From positions 1-23,833 of the forward strand of contig JACROQ010000063.1 in assembly GCA_016214375.1 (NCBI GenBank): a DNA stretch of 23,833 nucleotides, written 5' to 3'. Positions 1 through 7,934 of the stretch are shown in pieces; position 1 is the first letter of the stretch; each line of letters begins with the position of its first letter. Made by a program: the position numbers and the translations under genes. This DNA is from Nitrospirota bacterium. Its GTDB lineage: Bacteria > Nitrospirota > 9FT-COMBO-42-15 > HDB-SIOI813. The notes under the pieces are model-generated. The model was not told the DNA's origin, did no database searches, and saw only the letters and a program-made list of their open reading frames with translations.

Positions 1-704
1 ATGAGTTCTGTGACTGGTATGTGGAGCTTGCAAAGTTGCAGATATATGAAGGCGGGCAGAAAAAAGAGAACACGATCGCACTGCTGATCAGGACGATGGA
101 CGAGGCATTAAGACTGCTCCATCCCTTTATGCCCTTTATCACCGAGGAAATATGGCAGCACATCCATAGCTCCTCCATCATGATAGCCCCCTATCCCTCT
201 CCTGATGCGGGATTGATTGATGATCAAGCAGAACAGCAGATGGAAGCGATCATGGATATTATCAAGGGGATCCGGGGGATACGGTCAGGGTTTAACATCC
301 CGCCCGGCCAGGAGGCGGATGTCCATCTGAAGGCCTCGGATGAGGGTCTGATCGAGTTGCTCAGGGATCATCTGGTGTCTGTAAAGAGATTGGCCTGGGT
401 GGGAGAGATGGTCGTGGGGATGGACATCCGGAGACCGGAAAAGTCCGCTATTCTGGCGCTCCCCGAAGGGGAGATCTATGTGCCTCTGCAGGGGGTGATC
501 GATATCGAGAAGGAGAAGGGTCTCCTGGAGAAAAGACTCAAGGGTATCCATGATGAGGTCAGCAGGATCGAAAATAAATTATCGAATAAGGAGTTTCTTG
601 AAAGGGCGCCGGAGGAGATTGTCCTGAAGGAGAGGGGAAAATATAACGAACTGACGGAGCAGGAGGGGAGGATAGAGGCCAGTCTCTCATGGTTAAGGCG
701 ATGA
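1..704 (+). CDS. valS: Valine--tRNA ligase, C-terminal part (5' end outside window)
   Basis: This is the 3' end of the cytoplasmic enzyme that charges tRNA-Val. The frame is open from the window edge; the first codons read EFCDWYVELAK, which is typical of the class Ia anticodon-binding domain of ValRS. The motif HPFMPFITEEIWQH follows (about 115-170), also characteristic. The last ~70 residues are charged and heptad-like (EKEKGLLEKRL... to the stop), matching the C-terminal coiled-coil arm that contacts tRNA in ValRS and separates it from IleRS and LeuRS. About 233 residues are visible, roughly a quarter of the usual ~880. The stop overlaps the start of nadC, so the two are probably co-transcribed and translationally coupled. 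Confidence 0.95.
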   Translation, partial: EFCDWYVELAKLQIYEGGQKKENTIALLIRTMDEALRLLHPFMPFITEEIWQHIHSSSIMIAPYPSPDAGLIDDQAEQQMEAIMDIIKGIRGIRSGFNIPPGQEADVHLKASDEGLIELLRDHLVSVKRLAWVGEMVVGMDIRRPEKSAILALPEGEIYVPLQGVIDIEKEKGLLEKRLKGIHDEVSRIENKLSNKEFLERAPEEIVLKERGKYNELTEQEGRIEASLSWLRR

Positions 705-1582
705 GACATCCTTCCAGTGCGCCGGACGGCCCTTCATTAGATAGTATCAGGGCTATTGTAAAGACGGCACTGTCTGAAGACATCGGACCAGGGGATATCA
801 CTACCTCGTCTATAATCCCGGATGCGATGTCTGCTGAAGGGATCATCACGGCAGAGGAAGAGATCCTATTGGCCGGGGTCCGGGTTGCTGAGGAGGTATT
901 CAGGACACTTGATCCGAGAGTGGAATTTGAGGCATTCGCCGGGGATGGTGACCCGCTCAAAAGCGGGGATAAGATCATCCGTGTCCGTGGAAGGGCAAGG
1001 GCCCTTCTCACAGGAGAGAGGGTTGCCCTCAACTTCTTGCAGAGACTCTCCGGAGTGGCAGCCCTTTCCAGGAGGTATGCCGAGGCCGTTAAGGGCCTCC
1101 CTGTCCGTATTGTGGATACCCGGAAGACCACACCGGGCCTTAGAGGCCTTGAAAAATATGCGGTAAGGGTGGGCGGCTGCTGGAATCACAGATACGGACT
1201 GTTCGACGGCGTCCTGATCAAGGAGAATCATATTGTCCTGACACCGGGTGTCGCAGAGGCCATCTCTCTTGCAAAGGGGAATATCCCCCACACCCTGAAG
1301 GTCGAGGTGGAGGTGAGAAACTTAGAAGAGGTCCGGGAGGCCATCAGAGGCGGGGCAGATATCATTATGCTGGATAATATGGATATCCCGGCGATGAGGG
1401 ATGCGGTCCGTATGATCCGGGGTCACAAAGAGAGGGAGATCCTGATAGAGGCCTCCGGGGGCATGAGCCTTGACCGTATCAGAGAGGTTGCAGCGACAGG
1501 CGTTAACCTGATCTCAGTAGGCGCATTGACCCATTCGGCTTCATGGTTAAATATAAGTATGGATCTCTATGAAACAGACTAA
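689..1582 (+). CDS. nadC: Nicotinate-nucleotide pyrophosphorylase (quinolinate phosphoribosyltransferase)
   Basis: The enzyme converts quinolinate and PRPP to nicotinate mononucleotide, CO2 and PPi in de novo NAD synthesis. The 297 residues match the family length. Visible hallmarks are SEDIGPGDITT near the N-terminus, RKTTPGLR at about residue 145, GVLIKENHI, the strand EVEVRNLEE, IMLDNM and EASGGM near residue 254, which form the alpha/beta-barrel phosphate and substrate sites. The start at 689 has AGAGG about 10 nt upstream. An in-frame ATG at 701 would give an ATGA overlap with the valS stop and cannot be excluded. It lies between valS and birA with overlaps at both ends, so it belongs to one operon. 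No nadA or nadB is in view. Confidence 0.95.
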   Translation: MVKAMRHPSSAPDGPSLDSIRAIVKTALSEDIGPGDITTSSIIPDAMSAEGIITAEEEILLAGVRVAEEVFRTLDPRVEFEAFAGDGDPLKSGDKIIRVRGRARALLTGERVALNFLQRLSGVAALSRRYAEAVKGLPVRIVDTRKTTPGLRGLEKYAVRVGGCWNHRYGLFDGVLIKENHIVLTPGVAEAISLAKGNIPHTLKVEVEVRNLEEVREAIRGGADIIMLDNMDIPAMRDAVRMIRGHKEREILIEASGGMSLDRIREVAATGVNLISVGALTHSASWLNISMDLYETD

Positions 1583-2558
1583 TCAGATTGATGACCTGAT
1601 CATCACTGTATTGAAAAACAGTAAAGACGCGTTTGTCTCAGGTCAGACCCTCAGTAACAGGATCGGGATCACGCGGGCTGCTGTATGGAAGCATATCGAG
1701 GGGCTGAGGAGCGAAGGATATATTATCGTGAGCACACCTTCCAGGGGATATAAGCTCATCGAAACCCCTGACAGGCTATCGGCTGTGGGAATCAAACAGG
1801 GGATAAAGACCAGGGTGATCGGGAAGGAGATCGTGGTATTTGATGAGGTGAATTCCACCAATGACATTGCGATGGAGAAGGGCGCCCAGGGGGAAAAGGA
1901 GGGTCTGGTCGTTATCGCAGATTCGCAATTACACGGGAAGGGCCGGCTGGGACGGACATGGATTTCCCCGAAGGGGGTCAACCTGTATGTCTCCATCCTT
2001 CTGAGACCTGAGTTCCCCCCGCTCCAGGCATCTGTCTTAACGATGATGGCATCTGTCTCTGTGGCGACGGCCATTTCAAAGACAACCGGTCTTGATGCCA
2101 GAATAAAATGGCCTAATGATATCCTGATTGATCAGAAGAAGGTCTCAGGGATTCTGACGGAGATGAATGCGGAAGAGGAGAGGATTCATTATGTGGTTAT
2201 TGGGGTGGGGATCAATGTGAACATGAAGAAAGAGGACTTTCCGGGGGATTTGCGGATGCCGGCAACCTCGTTGATGGAATCCCTTGGGAGGAGGGTGGAC
2301 CGGACGGAGTTGTTGTATACCCTCCTTGAGTCTATGGATTCAAACTATGAAGGGCTTAAAATGAAGGGTATCGTATCCATGGTGCAGGAGTGGCGGAGGC
2401 TGTGCAGCACCCTCCATAAAAGGGTAAGGATAAGCCTGCCGGGTGAGGTGATCACCGGGGTTGCAGAGGATATTACGCAAGAAGGGGGACTGGTCGTAAG
2501 GATTGGAGAGGGACTGACTAAGAAAGTCTATGCCGGGGATGTCACACTCCTCGAGTAG
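1569..2558 (+). CDS. birA: Bifunctional biotin--protein ligase / biotin operon repressor
   Basis: BirA activates biotin to biotinyl-AMP and transfers it to the carrier lysine of biotin carboxylases. Long forms also repress biotin genes. The 329 residues have three parts: an N-terminal winged helix (about 1-65, with ITRAAVWKHIEGLRSEGY as the recognition region), a catalytic domain with GKGRLGRTW (about 123-131, the adenylate-binding loop) and KWPNDIL (about 179-185), and a C-terminal SH3-like domain. Because the winged helix is present, a regulatory role is likely, although no biotin synthesis gene lies in the window. It overlaps nadC by 14 nt and abuts coaX. Confidence 0.95.
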   Translation: MKQTNQIDDLIITVLKNSKDAFVSGQTLSNRIGITRAAVWKHIEGLRSEGYIIVSTPSRGYKLIETPDRLSAVGIKQGIKTRVIGKEIVVFDEVNSTNDIAMEKGAQGEKEGLVVIADSQLHGKGRLGRTWISPKGVNLYVSILLRPEFPPLQASVLTMMASVSVATAISKTTGLDARIKWPNDILIDQKKVSGILTEMNAEEERIHYVVIGVGINVNMKKEDFPGDLRMPATSLMESLGRRVDRTELLYTLLESMDSNYEGLKMKGIVSMVQEWRRLCSTLHKRVRISLPGEVITGVAEDITQEGGLVVRIGEGLTKKVYAGDVTLLE

Positions 2559-2573
2559 ATGGGGATACGGCGC

Positions 2574-3341
2574 ATGCTTCTCGCGATAGACATAGGAAAT
2601 AGCAATATCGTATTTGGGGTCTACGATGAGAAAAATATTATCGACTACTGGCGCATAAACTCTGATCCCCACAAGACAGCGGATGAATATGGGATCTTCT
2701 TCCGTGAGGCGCTCAAATCGGCCAATGCGGGGATAAAGGAGATTGATCATATTATTATAGCCTCTGTTGTTCCCCCGCTGACCACACTGATTCAAAGGAT
2801 GACCGAGCGGTATTTTAAGGTTCATGCAATCATGGTAGATGAGCATACAAAGACAGGCATTAAGAACTGTTATGAGAACCCGGGAGATGTGGGGGCAGAC
2901 CGCATTGTAAATGCCGTGGCTGCATACACGATCTACGGGGGGCCTGTGATTATCGTTGATTTCGGGACGGCCACTACATTCTGTGCTGTGAGCAGGGAGT
3001 CAGAGTACCTTGGCGGCGTGATCGCCCCCGGGATTATGATCTCCTTAGAGGCCTTGTTTCAAAAGACGGCAAAGCTCCCTAAGGTGACACTGGAGCCGCC
3101 TGAGACCGTGATCGGGAGGAATACGATTGCCAGCATACAGTCAGGGATCATTTATGGTTATGCAGGGCTGGTGGATGAGGTTGTAGACCGGATAAAGAAG
3201 GAGATGGCAGGAGAACCCTATGTGGTGGCCACCGGCGGACTGGCAGAGATGATTGCCCCGCAGACGAGGAATATAAAAGAGATTAATCCCATGTTAACCC
3301 TGGAAGGACTCCGGCTTGTTTTTGAGATGAACAGGGGATAG
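2574..3341 (+). CDS. coaX: Type III pantothenate kinase
   Basis: CoaX phosphorylates pantothenate, the first step of CoA synthesis, and belongs to the ASKHA fold. The start at 2574 gives MLLAIDIGNSN, the standard CoaX N-terminus with the phosphate-1 motif DIGN at residues 6-9, and GGGG about 9 nt upstream. An ATG at 2559, directly after the birA stop, would add five residues. Further motifs are NPGDVGADRIVNA (about 103-115), the second phosphate motif DFGTATT (about 129-135) and GGVIAPGI. Length 255 aa is normal. birA-coaX adjacency is common in several phyla, which supports the call. Confidence 0.93.
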   Translation: MLLAIDIGNSNIVFGVYDEKNIIDYWRINSDPHKTADEYGIFFREALKSANAGIKEIDHIIIASVVPPLTTLIQRMTERYFKVHAIMVDEHTKTGIKNCYENPGDVGADRIVNAVAAYTIYGGPVIIVDFGTATTFCAVSRESEYLGGVIAPGIMISLEALFQKTAKLPKVTLEPPETVIGRNTIASIQSGIIYGYAGLVDEVVDRIKKEMAGEPYVVATGGLAEMIAPQTRNIKEINPMLTLEGLRLVFEMNRG

Positions 3342-3352
3342 AAAGTAAAAAC

Positions 3353-3360
3353 AAGGAGGT
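3353..3360 (+). promoter_or_regulatory. Strong Shine-Dalgarno deciding a TTG start for grpE
   Basis: AAGGAGGT is a full-length anti-16S match. The possible GTG at 3359-3361 lies inside it and cannot be the start it serves. The TTG at 3368 is 7 nt downstream and in frame, so it is the better initiation codon. Confidence 0.75.
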
Positions 3361-3367
3361 GAAGCAG

Positions 3368-3910
3368 TTGGAGGACAATAGCGTTCAAAAAGACGGGATG
3401 GATCAGGATGCAGCGGCCCTCCGTGAGGCCCTAGATAAAATAGATAAAAAGGAGGCCGAGTGCAAGGACCTGAATGATAAGTATCTAAGGACCCTTGCGG
3501 AGATGGAGAATTTCAGGAAGAGGATGGTCCGGGAGCAGTCAGAGTCTGTAAAGTATGCCAATGAAAAAATCTTGTGTGATCTGCTAACTGTGATTGATAA
3601 TATCGAGAGGGCCATACTGCACTCTAAGGAGAAAAAGGATTTTGATGCCCTTATCAATGGATTGGAACTGACCATGAAAGAGTTTGCCGGCGTGCTGGAG
3701 AAGTATGGGGTCAAATGTATAGAATCGAGGGGGCAGACTTTTGACCCTGCGAGGCACCATGCCGTGTCCACGGTGGAGTCCGATGCTCAGCAGGATAATA
3801 CAGTGGTAGAAGACTTTCGCAAGGGGTATATATTGAATGACAGGATACTCAGGCCTTCCCTTGTCAGTGTGGCAAAGAAGAAAGAGGGGACAGAATCGGG
3901 GGAGGAATAG
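3368..3910 (+). CDS. grpE: Nucleotide exchange factor GrpE
   Basis: GrpE releases ADP from DnaK and works as a dimer. The 180 residues begin with a charged, coiled-coil stretch (about residues 15-60, ALREALDKIDKKEAECKDL) and continue with the signature LAEMENFRKRM, LLTVIDNIERA and a C-terminal beta-wing region containing GQTFDPARHHAVS and GYILNDRILRPSLVSVA. The TTG start at 3368 is chosen from the Shine-Dalgarno at 3353-3360. The gene follows coaX by 26 nt and precedes dnaK. No hrcA or CIRCE element is visible upstream, so any heat-shock control is not by the classic HrcA site at this position. Confidence 0.93.
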   Translation: MEDNSVQKDGMDQDAAALREALDKIDKKEAECKDLNDKYLRTLAEMENFRKRMVREQSESVKYANEKILCDLLTVIDNIERAILHSKEKKDFDALINGLELTMKEFAGVLEKYGVKCIESRGQTFDPARHHAVSTVESDAQQDNTVVEDFRKGYILNDRILRPSLVSVAKKKEGTESGEE

Positions 3911-3914
3911 CCCC

Positions 3915-3943
3915 TTGAACTCCACAGACACAGTGGTTATAAA
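3915..3943 (+). promoter_or_regulatory. Putative sigma70-type promoter in front of dnaK
   Basis: TTGAAC (3915-3920), a 17-nt spacer and TATAAA (3938-3943) match the consensus at 4/6 and 5/6. It lies in the 82-nt grpE-dnaK gap, about 50 nt before the dnaK start, and could raise DnaK above GrpE. CTTGAA also resembles a sigma32 -35 box, but no CCCCAT-like -10 follows. Confidence 0.45.
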
Positions 3944-3992
3944 CTTTATGTGGTGTGTGATGAAAAGAGAACTATCAGAGGAGGAATAAATT

Positions 3993-5945
3993 ATGGGCAA
4001 AGTCATAGGCATTGATCTGGGGACCACAAATTCATGTGTTGCGGTGATGACAGGGGGGGAGCCTGTGGTCATACCCAACGCGGAAGGGAGCAGGACCACC
4101 CCTTCGGTGGTGGCCTTTACAGATAAAGGGGAGAGGCTGGTCGGGGCCATCGCAAAAAGGCAGGGCATCACCAATCCTGAGAATACCATCTTTTCAATCA
4201 AGAGGCTGATCGGCCGCAAGTTTAATGCAAAAGAGGTCTCTGATGCAGGAAAGAGGCTCCCGTACAAGATTGTGGAGGCTCCTAACGGGGATGCCCATGT
4301 CGAGGTGAGGGGTAAGGTATACAGCCCTGCCGAGATATCCGCTATGATCCTGCAAAAGATGAAACAGACTGCAGAGGACTATCTTGGGGAGACGGTTACA
4401 GAGGCAGTCATTACGGTGCCGGCCTATTTTAATGACAGCCAGAGGCAGGCCACAAAGGATGCAGGCCGGATCTCAGGGCTTAATGTCCTGAGGATCATCA
4501 ACGAGCCGACAGCCGCATCACTGGCATACGGTCTTGAAAGGAAGAAGGATGAGCGGATTGTCGTCTATGACCTCGGCGGAGGGACGTTTGATGTCTCAAT
4601 CCTCGAGATTGGGGAGGGGGTGTTTGAGGTCAAGTCCACCAATGGGAATACCTACCTCGGTGGAGATGACTTTGATTTACGGATCATCGACTGGATGGCG
4701 GATGAGTTTAAAAAGGATCAGGGTATTGACCTGAGGAAGGATAAGATGGCCCTTCAGAGGCTCAAAGAGGCGGCAGAGAAGGCCAAGATTGAACTGTCCT
4801 CCTCCATGGAGACCGATATCAATCTCCCCTTCATTACTGCCGATGCATCCGGGCCAAAGCACATGACCATGAAGCTGACAAGGGCCAAATTAGAGCAACT
4901 GACCGACGACCTGATCAACAACTCTGTAGAACCATGCCGCCGTGCCTTATCCGATGCGGGGGTCGGCACCAATCAGATCGATGAGGTGGTCCTGGTAGGC
5001 GGCCAGACGAGGATGCCCAAGGTGCAGAAGATCGTCCGTGACTTCTTTGGAAAAGAGCCGCATAAGGGTGTAAACCCTGATGAGGTGGTGGCTGTTGGTG
5101 CGGCCATTCAGGCAGGGGTCTTAAAGGGCGAGGTCAAAGATGTCCTCCTCTTGGATGTGACCCCGCTATCCCTGGGCATCGAGACCTTAGGCGGGGTCTT
5201 TACAAAGCTCATCGAGAGGAATACCACGATCCCCACACGAAAGAGTCAGATATTTTCCACGGCTTCAGACAGTCAGACGGCCGTTACCATCAAGGTCCAT
5301 CAGGGGGAGAGGGAGATGGCGGCAGACAATAAACTGCTTGGCATGTTTGAGCTTGTAGGGATTCCGCTTGCCCCAAGGGGGATTCCACAGATAGAGGTCA
5401 CTTTTGATATAGATGCGAACGGGATTGCCCATGTCTCTGCAAAGGATAAGGCTACAGGCAAAGAACAATCGATCAGGATTACGGCATCCAGCGGGCTTAC
5501 AGAGGCAGAGATAAAGCAGATGGTCAAGGATGCAGAATCCCATGGCGAGGAGGACAAGAGAAAAAAGCAGCTTGCCGAGGCAAGGAACGAGGCGGACAAC
5601 ATGGTCTATTCCGTTGAGAAATCACTCAGGGAGTTTGGAGACAAGGTGCCCGAAGATGAAAGGTCTAAGATCCAGGCAGCGATAGACGGGACGAAGAAGG
5701 CCATGGAATCTGATAATGCCGATACGATCAAGAGCGCGGTCCAGGAGTTGAGTACGGTCTCCCACAAACTCGCGGAAGAGATGTACAAAAAAGCGAGCGC
5801 CCAGGCCGGTGAAGGCGGCCAGGGTGAAGGCTCTGCCGCAGGGGGGGAGGAAGAGGGGCCAAAGCCAAAGCCAAAGCCAAAGCCAAAGCCAAAGGAAGAT
5901 GTCGTTGATGCGGATTTTGAAGAGGTGGATAAGGATAAGAAGTAA
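3993..5945 (+). CDS. dnaK: Chaperone protein DnaK (Hsp70)
   Basis: DnaK is the ATP-dependent chaperone that binds unfolded segments with DnaJ and GrpE as partners. The 650 residues show the ATPase domain (MGKVIGIDLGTTNSCVAVM at the N-terminus, VPAYFNDSQRQATKDAG, NEPTAASLAYG, YDLGGGTFDVS, VVLVGGQTRMP), the linker DVLLLDVTPLSLGIET, the substrate-binding beta-sandwich and a helical lid. The start has AGGAGG at 3979-3984, 8 nt upstream. The disordered tail is unusual: after a Gly-rich stretch it has an uninterrupted Lys-Pro run encoded by six hexanucleotides. It ends in the acidic segment DADFEEVDKDKK, similar to the conserved EEVxDxxK terminus of bacterial DnaK. Confidence 0.98.
   Translation: MGKVIGIDLGTTNSCVAVMTGGEPVVIPNAEGSRTTPSVVAFTDKGERLVGAIAKRQGITNPENTIFSIKRLIGRKFNAKEVSDAGKRLPYKIVEAPNGDAHVEVRGKVYSPAEISAMILQKMKQTAEDYLGETVTEAVITVPAYFNDSQRQATKDAGRISGLNVLRIINEPTAASLAYGLERKKDERIVVYDLGGGTFDVSILEIGEGVFEVKSTNGNTYLGGDDFDLRIIDWMADEFKKDQGIDLRKDKMALQRLKEAAEKAKIELSSSMETDINLPFITADASGPKHMTMKLTRAKLEQLTDDLINNSVEPCRRALSDAGVGTNQIDEVVLVGGQTRMPKVQKIVRDFFGKEPHKGVNPDEVVAVGAAIQAGVLKGEVKDVLLLDVTPLSLGIETLGGVFTKLIERNTTIPTRKSQIFSTASDSQTAVTIKVHQGEREMAADNKLLGMFELVGIPLAPRGIPQIEVTFDIDANGIAHVSAKDKATGKEQSIRITASSGLTEAEIKQMVKDAESHGEEDKRKKQLAEARNEADNMVYSVEKSLREFGDKVPEDERSKIQAAIDGTKKAMESDNADTIKSAVQELSTVSHKLAEEMYKKASAQAGEGGQGEGSAAGGEEEGPKPKPKPKPKPKEDVVDADFEEVDKDKK
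5858..5893 (+). repeat. Hexanucleotide tandem repeat (GCCAAA x6) inside dnaK
   Basis: Six perfect GCCAAA units lie in frame near the 3' end of dnaK and encode alternating Lys and Pro. The unit is a multiple of three, so slippage would change tail length without a frameshift. Confidence 0.95.
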
Positions 5946-5984
5946 GAAGGCAGAAGTCAGAAGCAAGAAGTAAGAAGTAAGAAG
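5936..5984 (+). repeat. Heptanucleotide tandem repeat spanning the dnaK stop and dnaK-dnaJ spacer
   Basis: Seven back-to-back 7-mers of the form NNAGAAG (TAAGAAG four times, plus GCAGAAG, TCAGAAG and CAAGAAG) run from the last codons of dnaK to just before the dnaJ ribosome binding site. The dnaK stop TAA (5943-5945) is formed inside the second unit. Confidence 0.9.
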
Positions 5985-6003
5985 TTGTCAGGAGATGGTG
6001 AGA

Positions 6004-7116
6004 TTGGCTGATAAGAGAGATTATTATGAGACATTAGGCATTGGACGGGATGCTACAGATGAGGATATAAAGAAGGCCTACCGTAAATCAGCCCTTCGCT
6101 ATCATCCGGACAAGAATCCCGGGGACAAAGAGGCTGAGGAGAAATTCAAGAAGGTCAATGAGGCGTATGAGATATTGAGCGACCCGGAAAAGCGGAGGAG
6201 GTATGACCTCTTCGGGCATGGGATGGGGGCCAATGGCGGGTTTGAGGGCTTTGGTGGTTTTGGCGCCGGGGGTTTTGGGGATGTATTCGAGGATATCTTT
6301 GAAGACTTCTTTGGGGCCGGGACAAAACGCAAGAGACGGGCAGAGAGGGGTGCAGACCTCAGATATAACCTGGAGATCTCCTTTGAAGAGGCCGCCTTCG
6401 GCATAGAGACCAAGATCAATATACCCCGGATGGACACCTGCTCTGCCTGTAACGGCACCGGGGCAAAATCCTCCACAAAGCTTTCCATCTGTTCCACCTG
6501 CAAGGGGAATGGTCAGATCAGGTTTCAGCAGGGTTTTTTTACACTGAGCAGGACCTGTACACACTGCAACGGGGAAGGGCGCATCATTTCTGATCCCTGC
6601 GATAAGTGTCACGGGAGGAAGAGGACCCGGCGGGAGCGCACCCTGTCCTTAAAGGTTCCGCCTGGCGTGGAGACCGGGTCCAGACTCAAACTTGCTGAGG
6701 AGGGGGAGGCGGGCATTAACGGAGGGCCGCATGGAGACCTGTATGTGGTAATTACTGTAAGAGATCATCCATTCTTTGTAAGAGAGGGGAATGATGTCCT
6801 CTGTGATGTCCCTGTAAGCTTTGTGAAGGCCGCCCTTGGCGGAAAGATTGAGGTCCCAACCCTTACTGGTAAGATGTCCCTGAATGTTCCGCCCGGGACT
6901 CAGCCTGGAAAGATGTTGCGCATCAAAGGGAAGGGGATTGCTGATGTAAGAGGCTATGGGATAGGGGACGAGGTTGTTAAGATTATGGTTGAAATCCCGA
7001 AAAAACTCACCCCGAAGCAGAAGGAACTCTTAGAAGAGTATGCCAAGACCTTTGGAGAAGAGGTCGATGCCGGAAACAGCGGTTTTTTTGATAAGGTCAA
7101 GAACATGTTCGAGTGA
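6004..7116 (+). CDS. dnaJ: Chaperone protein DnaJ (Hsp40)
   Basis: DnaJ delivers clients to DnaK and stimulates its ATPase. The domains, numbered from the TTG at 6004, are a J-domain with His34-Pro35-Asp36, a Gly/Phe-rich linker (about 72-100), four zinc-binding CxxC modules (about 146-206: CSACNGTG, CSTCKGNG, CTHCNGEG, CDKCHGRK; the last departs from CxxCxGxG) and the C-terminal beta domains. The TTG start is chosen because AGGAG (5990-5994) abuts the ATG at 5995 with no spacing but sits 9 nt before the TTG. The TTG gives MADKRDYYETLGI, the usual DnaJ N-terminus. The alternative ATG start would add MVR. The stop overlaps the GTG of rsmE. Confidence 0.96.
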   Translation: MADKRDYYETLGIGRDATDEDIKKAYRKSALRYHPDKNPGDKEAEEKFKKVNEAYEILSDPEKRRRYDLFGHGMGANGGFEGFGGFGAGGFGDVFEDIFEDFFGAGTKRKRRAERGADLRYNLEISFEEAAFGIETKINIPRMDTCSACNGTGAKSSTKLSICSTCKGNGQIRFQQGFFTLSRTCTHCNGEGRIISDPCDKCHGRKRTRRERTLSLKVPPGVETGSRLKLAEEGEAGINGGPHGDLYVVITVRDHPFFVREGNDVLCDVPVSFVKAALGGKIEVPTLTGKMSLNVPPGTQPGKMLRIKGKGIADVRGYGIGDEVVKIMVEIPKKLTPKQKELLEEYAKTFGEEVDAGNSGFFDKVKNMFE

Positions 7117-7892
7117 TAAACCTCTTTTCCCCCGTGCCCAATTTTTTCATTAAAAAGGTCCAGATAAAAGATCATCACATCGAGATCAGAGGTGAGCTGT
7201 TAAGGCACCTTCGTGACTCATTGCGTATACAAAGAGGGGAGAGGATCTTCTGTGTGGATGAGGATGCCGGCCGCTACACGGTAGTCGTTACCCATGTCGG
7301 GAAGGACCTCCTTACCGGGGATGTAACAGAAGAGGTAAAGAGGGGGGAAGGCCCTGCTGTTTATATCCATATCACCCAGGCCGTTCCAAAGGGGCACAGG
7401 TTGGATTTCATCATAGAGAAGGCAACAGAACTCGGGGTCAGCGCCATCACGCCTGTTATTACAGAACGGTCTGTGGTCAGGATTGAAAAGGACCGGGTCG
7501 GGGAGAGGTTGAAGAGATGGAGGCGGATTGCCCTTGAGTCGGCCCAGCAGTCAGGCCGATGGGATGTCCCTGAAATCGCCCCTCCTGTTACCCTGCACGA
7601 GTTTCTATCTTCATTCAGGAAGGCTGATCTGAACCTCCTGCTATGGGAGGGGGAAAAGAGGGTGACGCTCAAGGGCGTGTTAAAGGGTGCTCACGAGATT
7701 AAAAGTGTCATTGTGCTTATAGGCCCTGAGGGTGGATTCTCGGAAAATGAGGTTGGAAAGGCCGTTGAAAAGGGCTTTGTCTCGGTATCGCTCGGTGAAC
7801 TTATCCTCCGGACAGAGACGGCCCCTATAGCCGCATTGTCTATCCTTCAATATGAATTTCGGGCAAAAATTATCTTGACAGAAGATCCATGA
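7113..7892 (+). CDS. rsmE: 16S rRNA (uracil-1498-N3)-methyltransferase
   Basis: RsmE methylates U1498 of 16S rRNA in the 30S subunit using SAM. The 259 residues have an N-terminal PUA-like domain (HLRDSLRIQRGERIF) and a C-terminal SPOUT fold: QAVPKGHRLDFIIEKATELG, the knot motif IGPEGGFSENE (about residues 203-213) and LGELILRTETAPIAAL. It starts with GTG in a 4-nt GTGA overlap with the dnaJ stop, a strong sign of translational coupling. dnaJ-rsmE adjacency is common in bacteria. The promoter of the next operon lies inside its last codons. Confidence 0.93.
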   Translation: MINLFSPVPNFFIKKVQIKDHHIEIRGELLRHLRDSLRIQRGERIFCVDEDAGRYTVVVTHVGKDLLTGDVTEEVKRGEGPAVYIHITQAVPKGHRLDFIIEKATELGVSAITPVITERSVVRIEKDRVGERLKRWRRIALESAQQSGRWDVPEIAPPVTLHEFLSSFRKADLNLLLWEGEKRVTLKGVLKGAHEIKSVIVLIGPEGGFSENEVGKAVEKGFVSVSLGELILRTETAPIAALSILQYEFRAKIILTEDP

Positions 7893-7904
7893 TTACAATA
7901 AAAT
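7875..7904 (+). promoter_or_regulatory. Strong sigma70-type promoter of the tlpA operon
   Basis: TTGACA (7875-7880, 6/6), an 18-nt spacer and TAAAAT (7899-7904, 5/6) overlap the 3' end of rsmE. The expected transcription start is near 7911, only about 24 nt before the tlpA-like start codon. Confidence 0.7.
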
Positions 7905-7910
7905 ATTAAA

Positions 7911-7930
7911 TTCTGACAAAGAAGTCAGAA
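7911..7930 (+). promoter_or_regulatory. Hairpin at the predicted mRNA 5' end of the tlpA operon
   Basis: TTCTGAC and GTCAGAA form a perfect 7-bp stem around the loop AAAGAA. The hairpin would begin almost exactly at the predicted transcription start and end 4 nt before the ATG at 7935. That ATG lacks a clear Shine-Dalgarno, so the hairpin could protect the 5' end or affect ribosome loading. Confidence 0.5.
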
Positions 7931-7934
7931 CTTA

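Noticed and set aside
3911..3992. Sigma32 heat-shock promoter or CIRCE element before dnaK
   Set aside because: CTTGAA is present, but no CCCCAT-like -10 follows at the right distance, and no TTAGCACTC/GAGTGCTAA pair occurs before grpE or dnaK.
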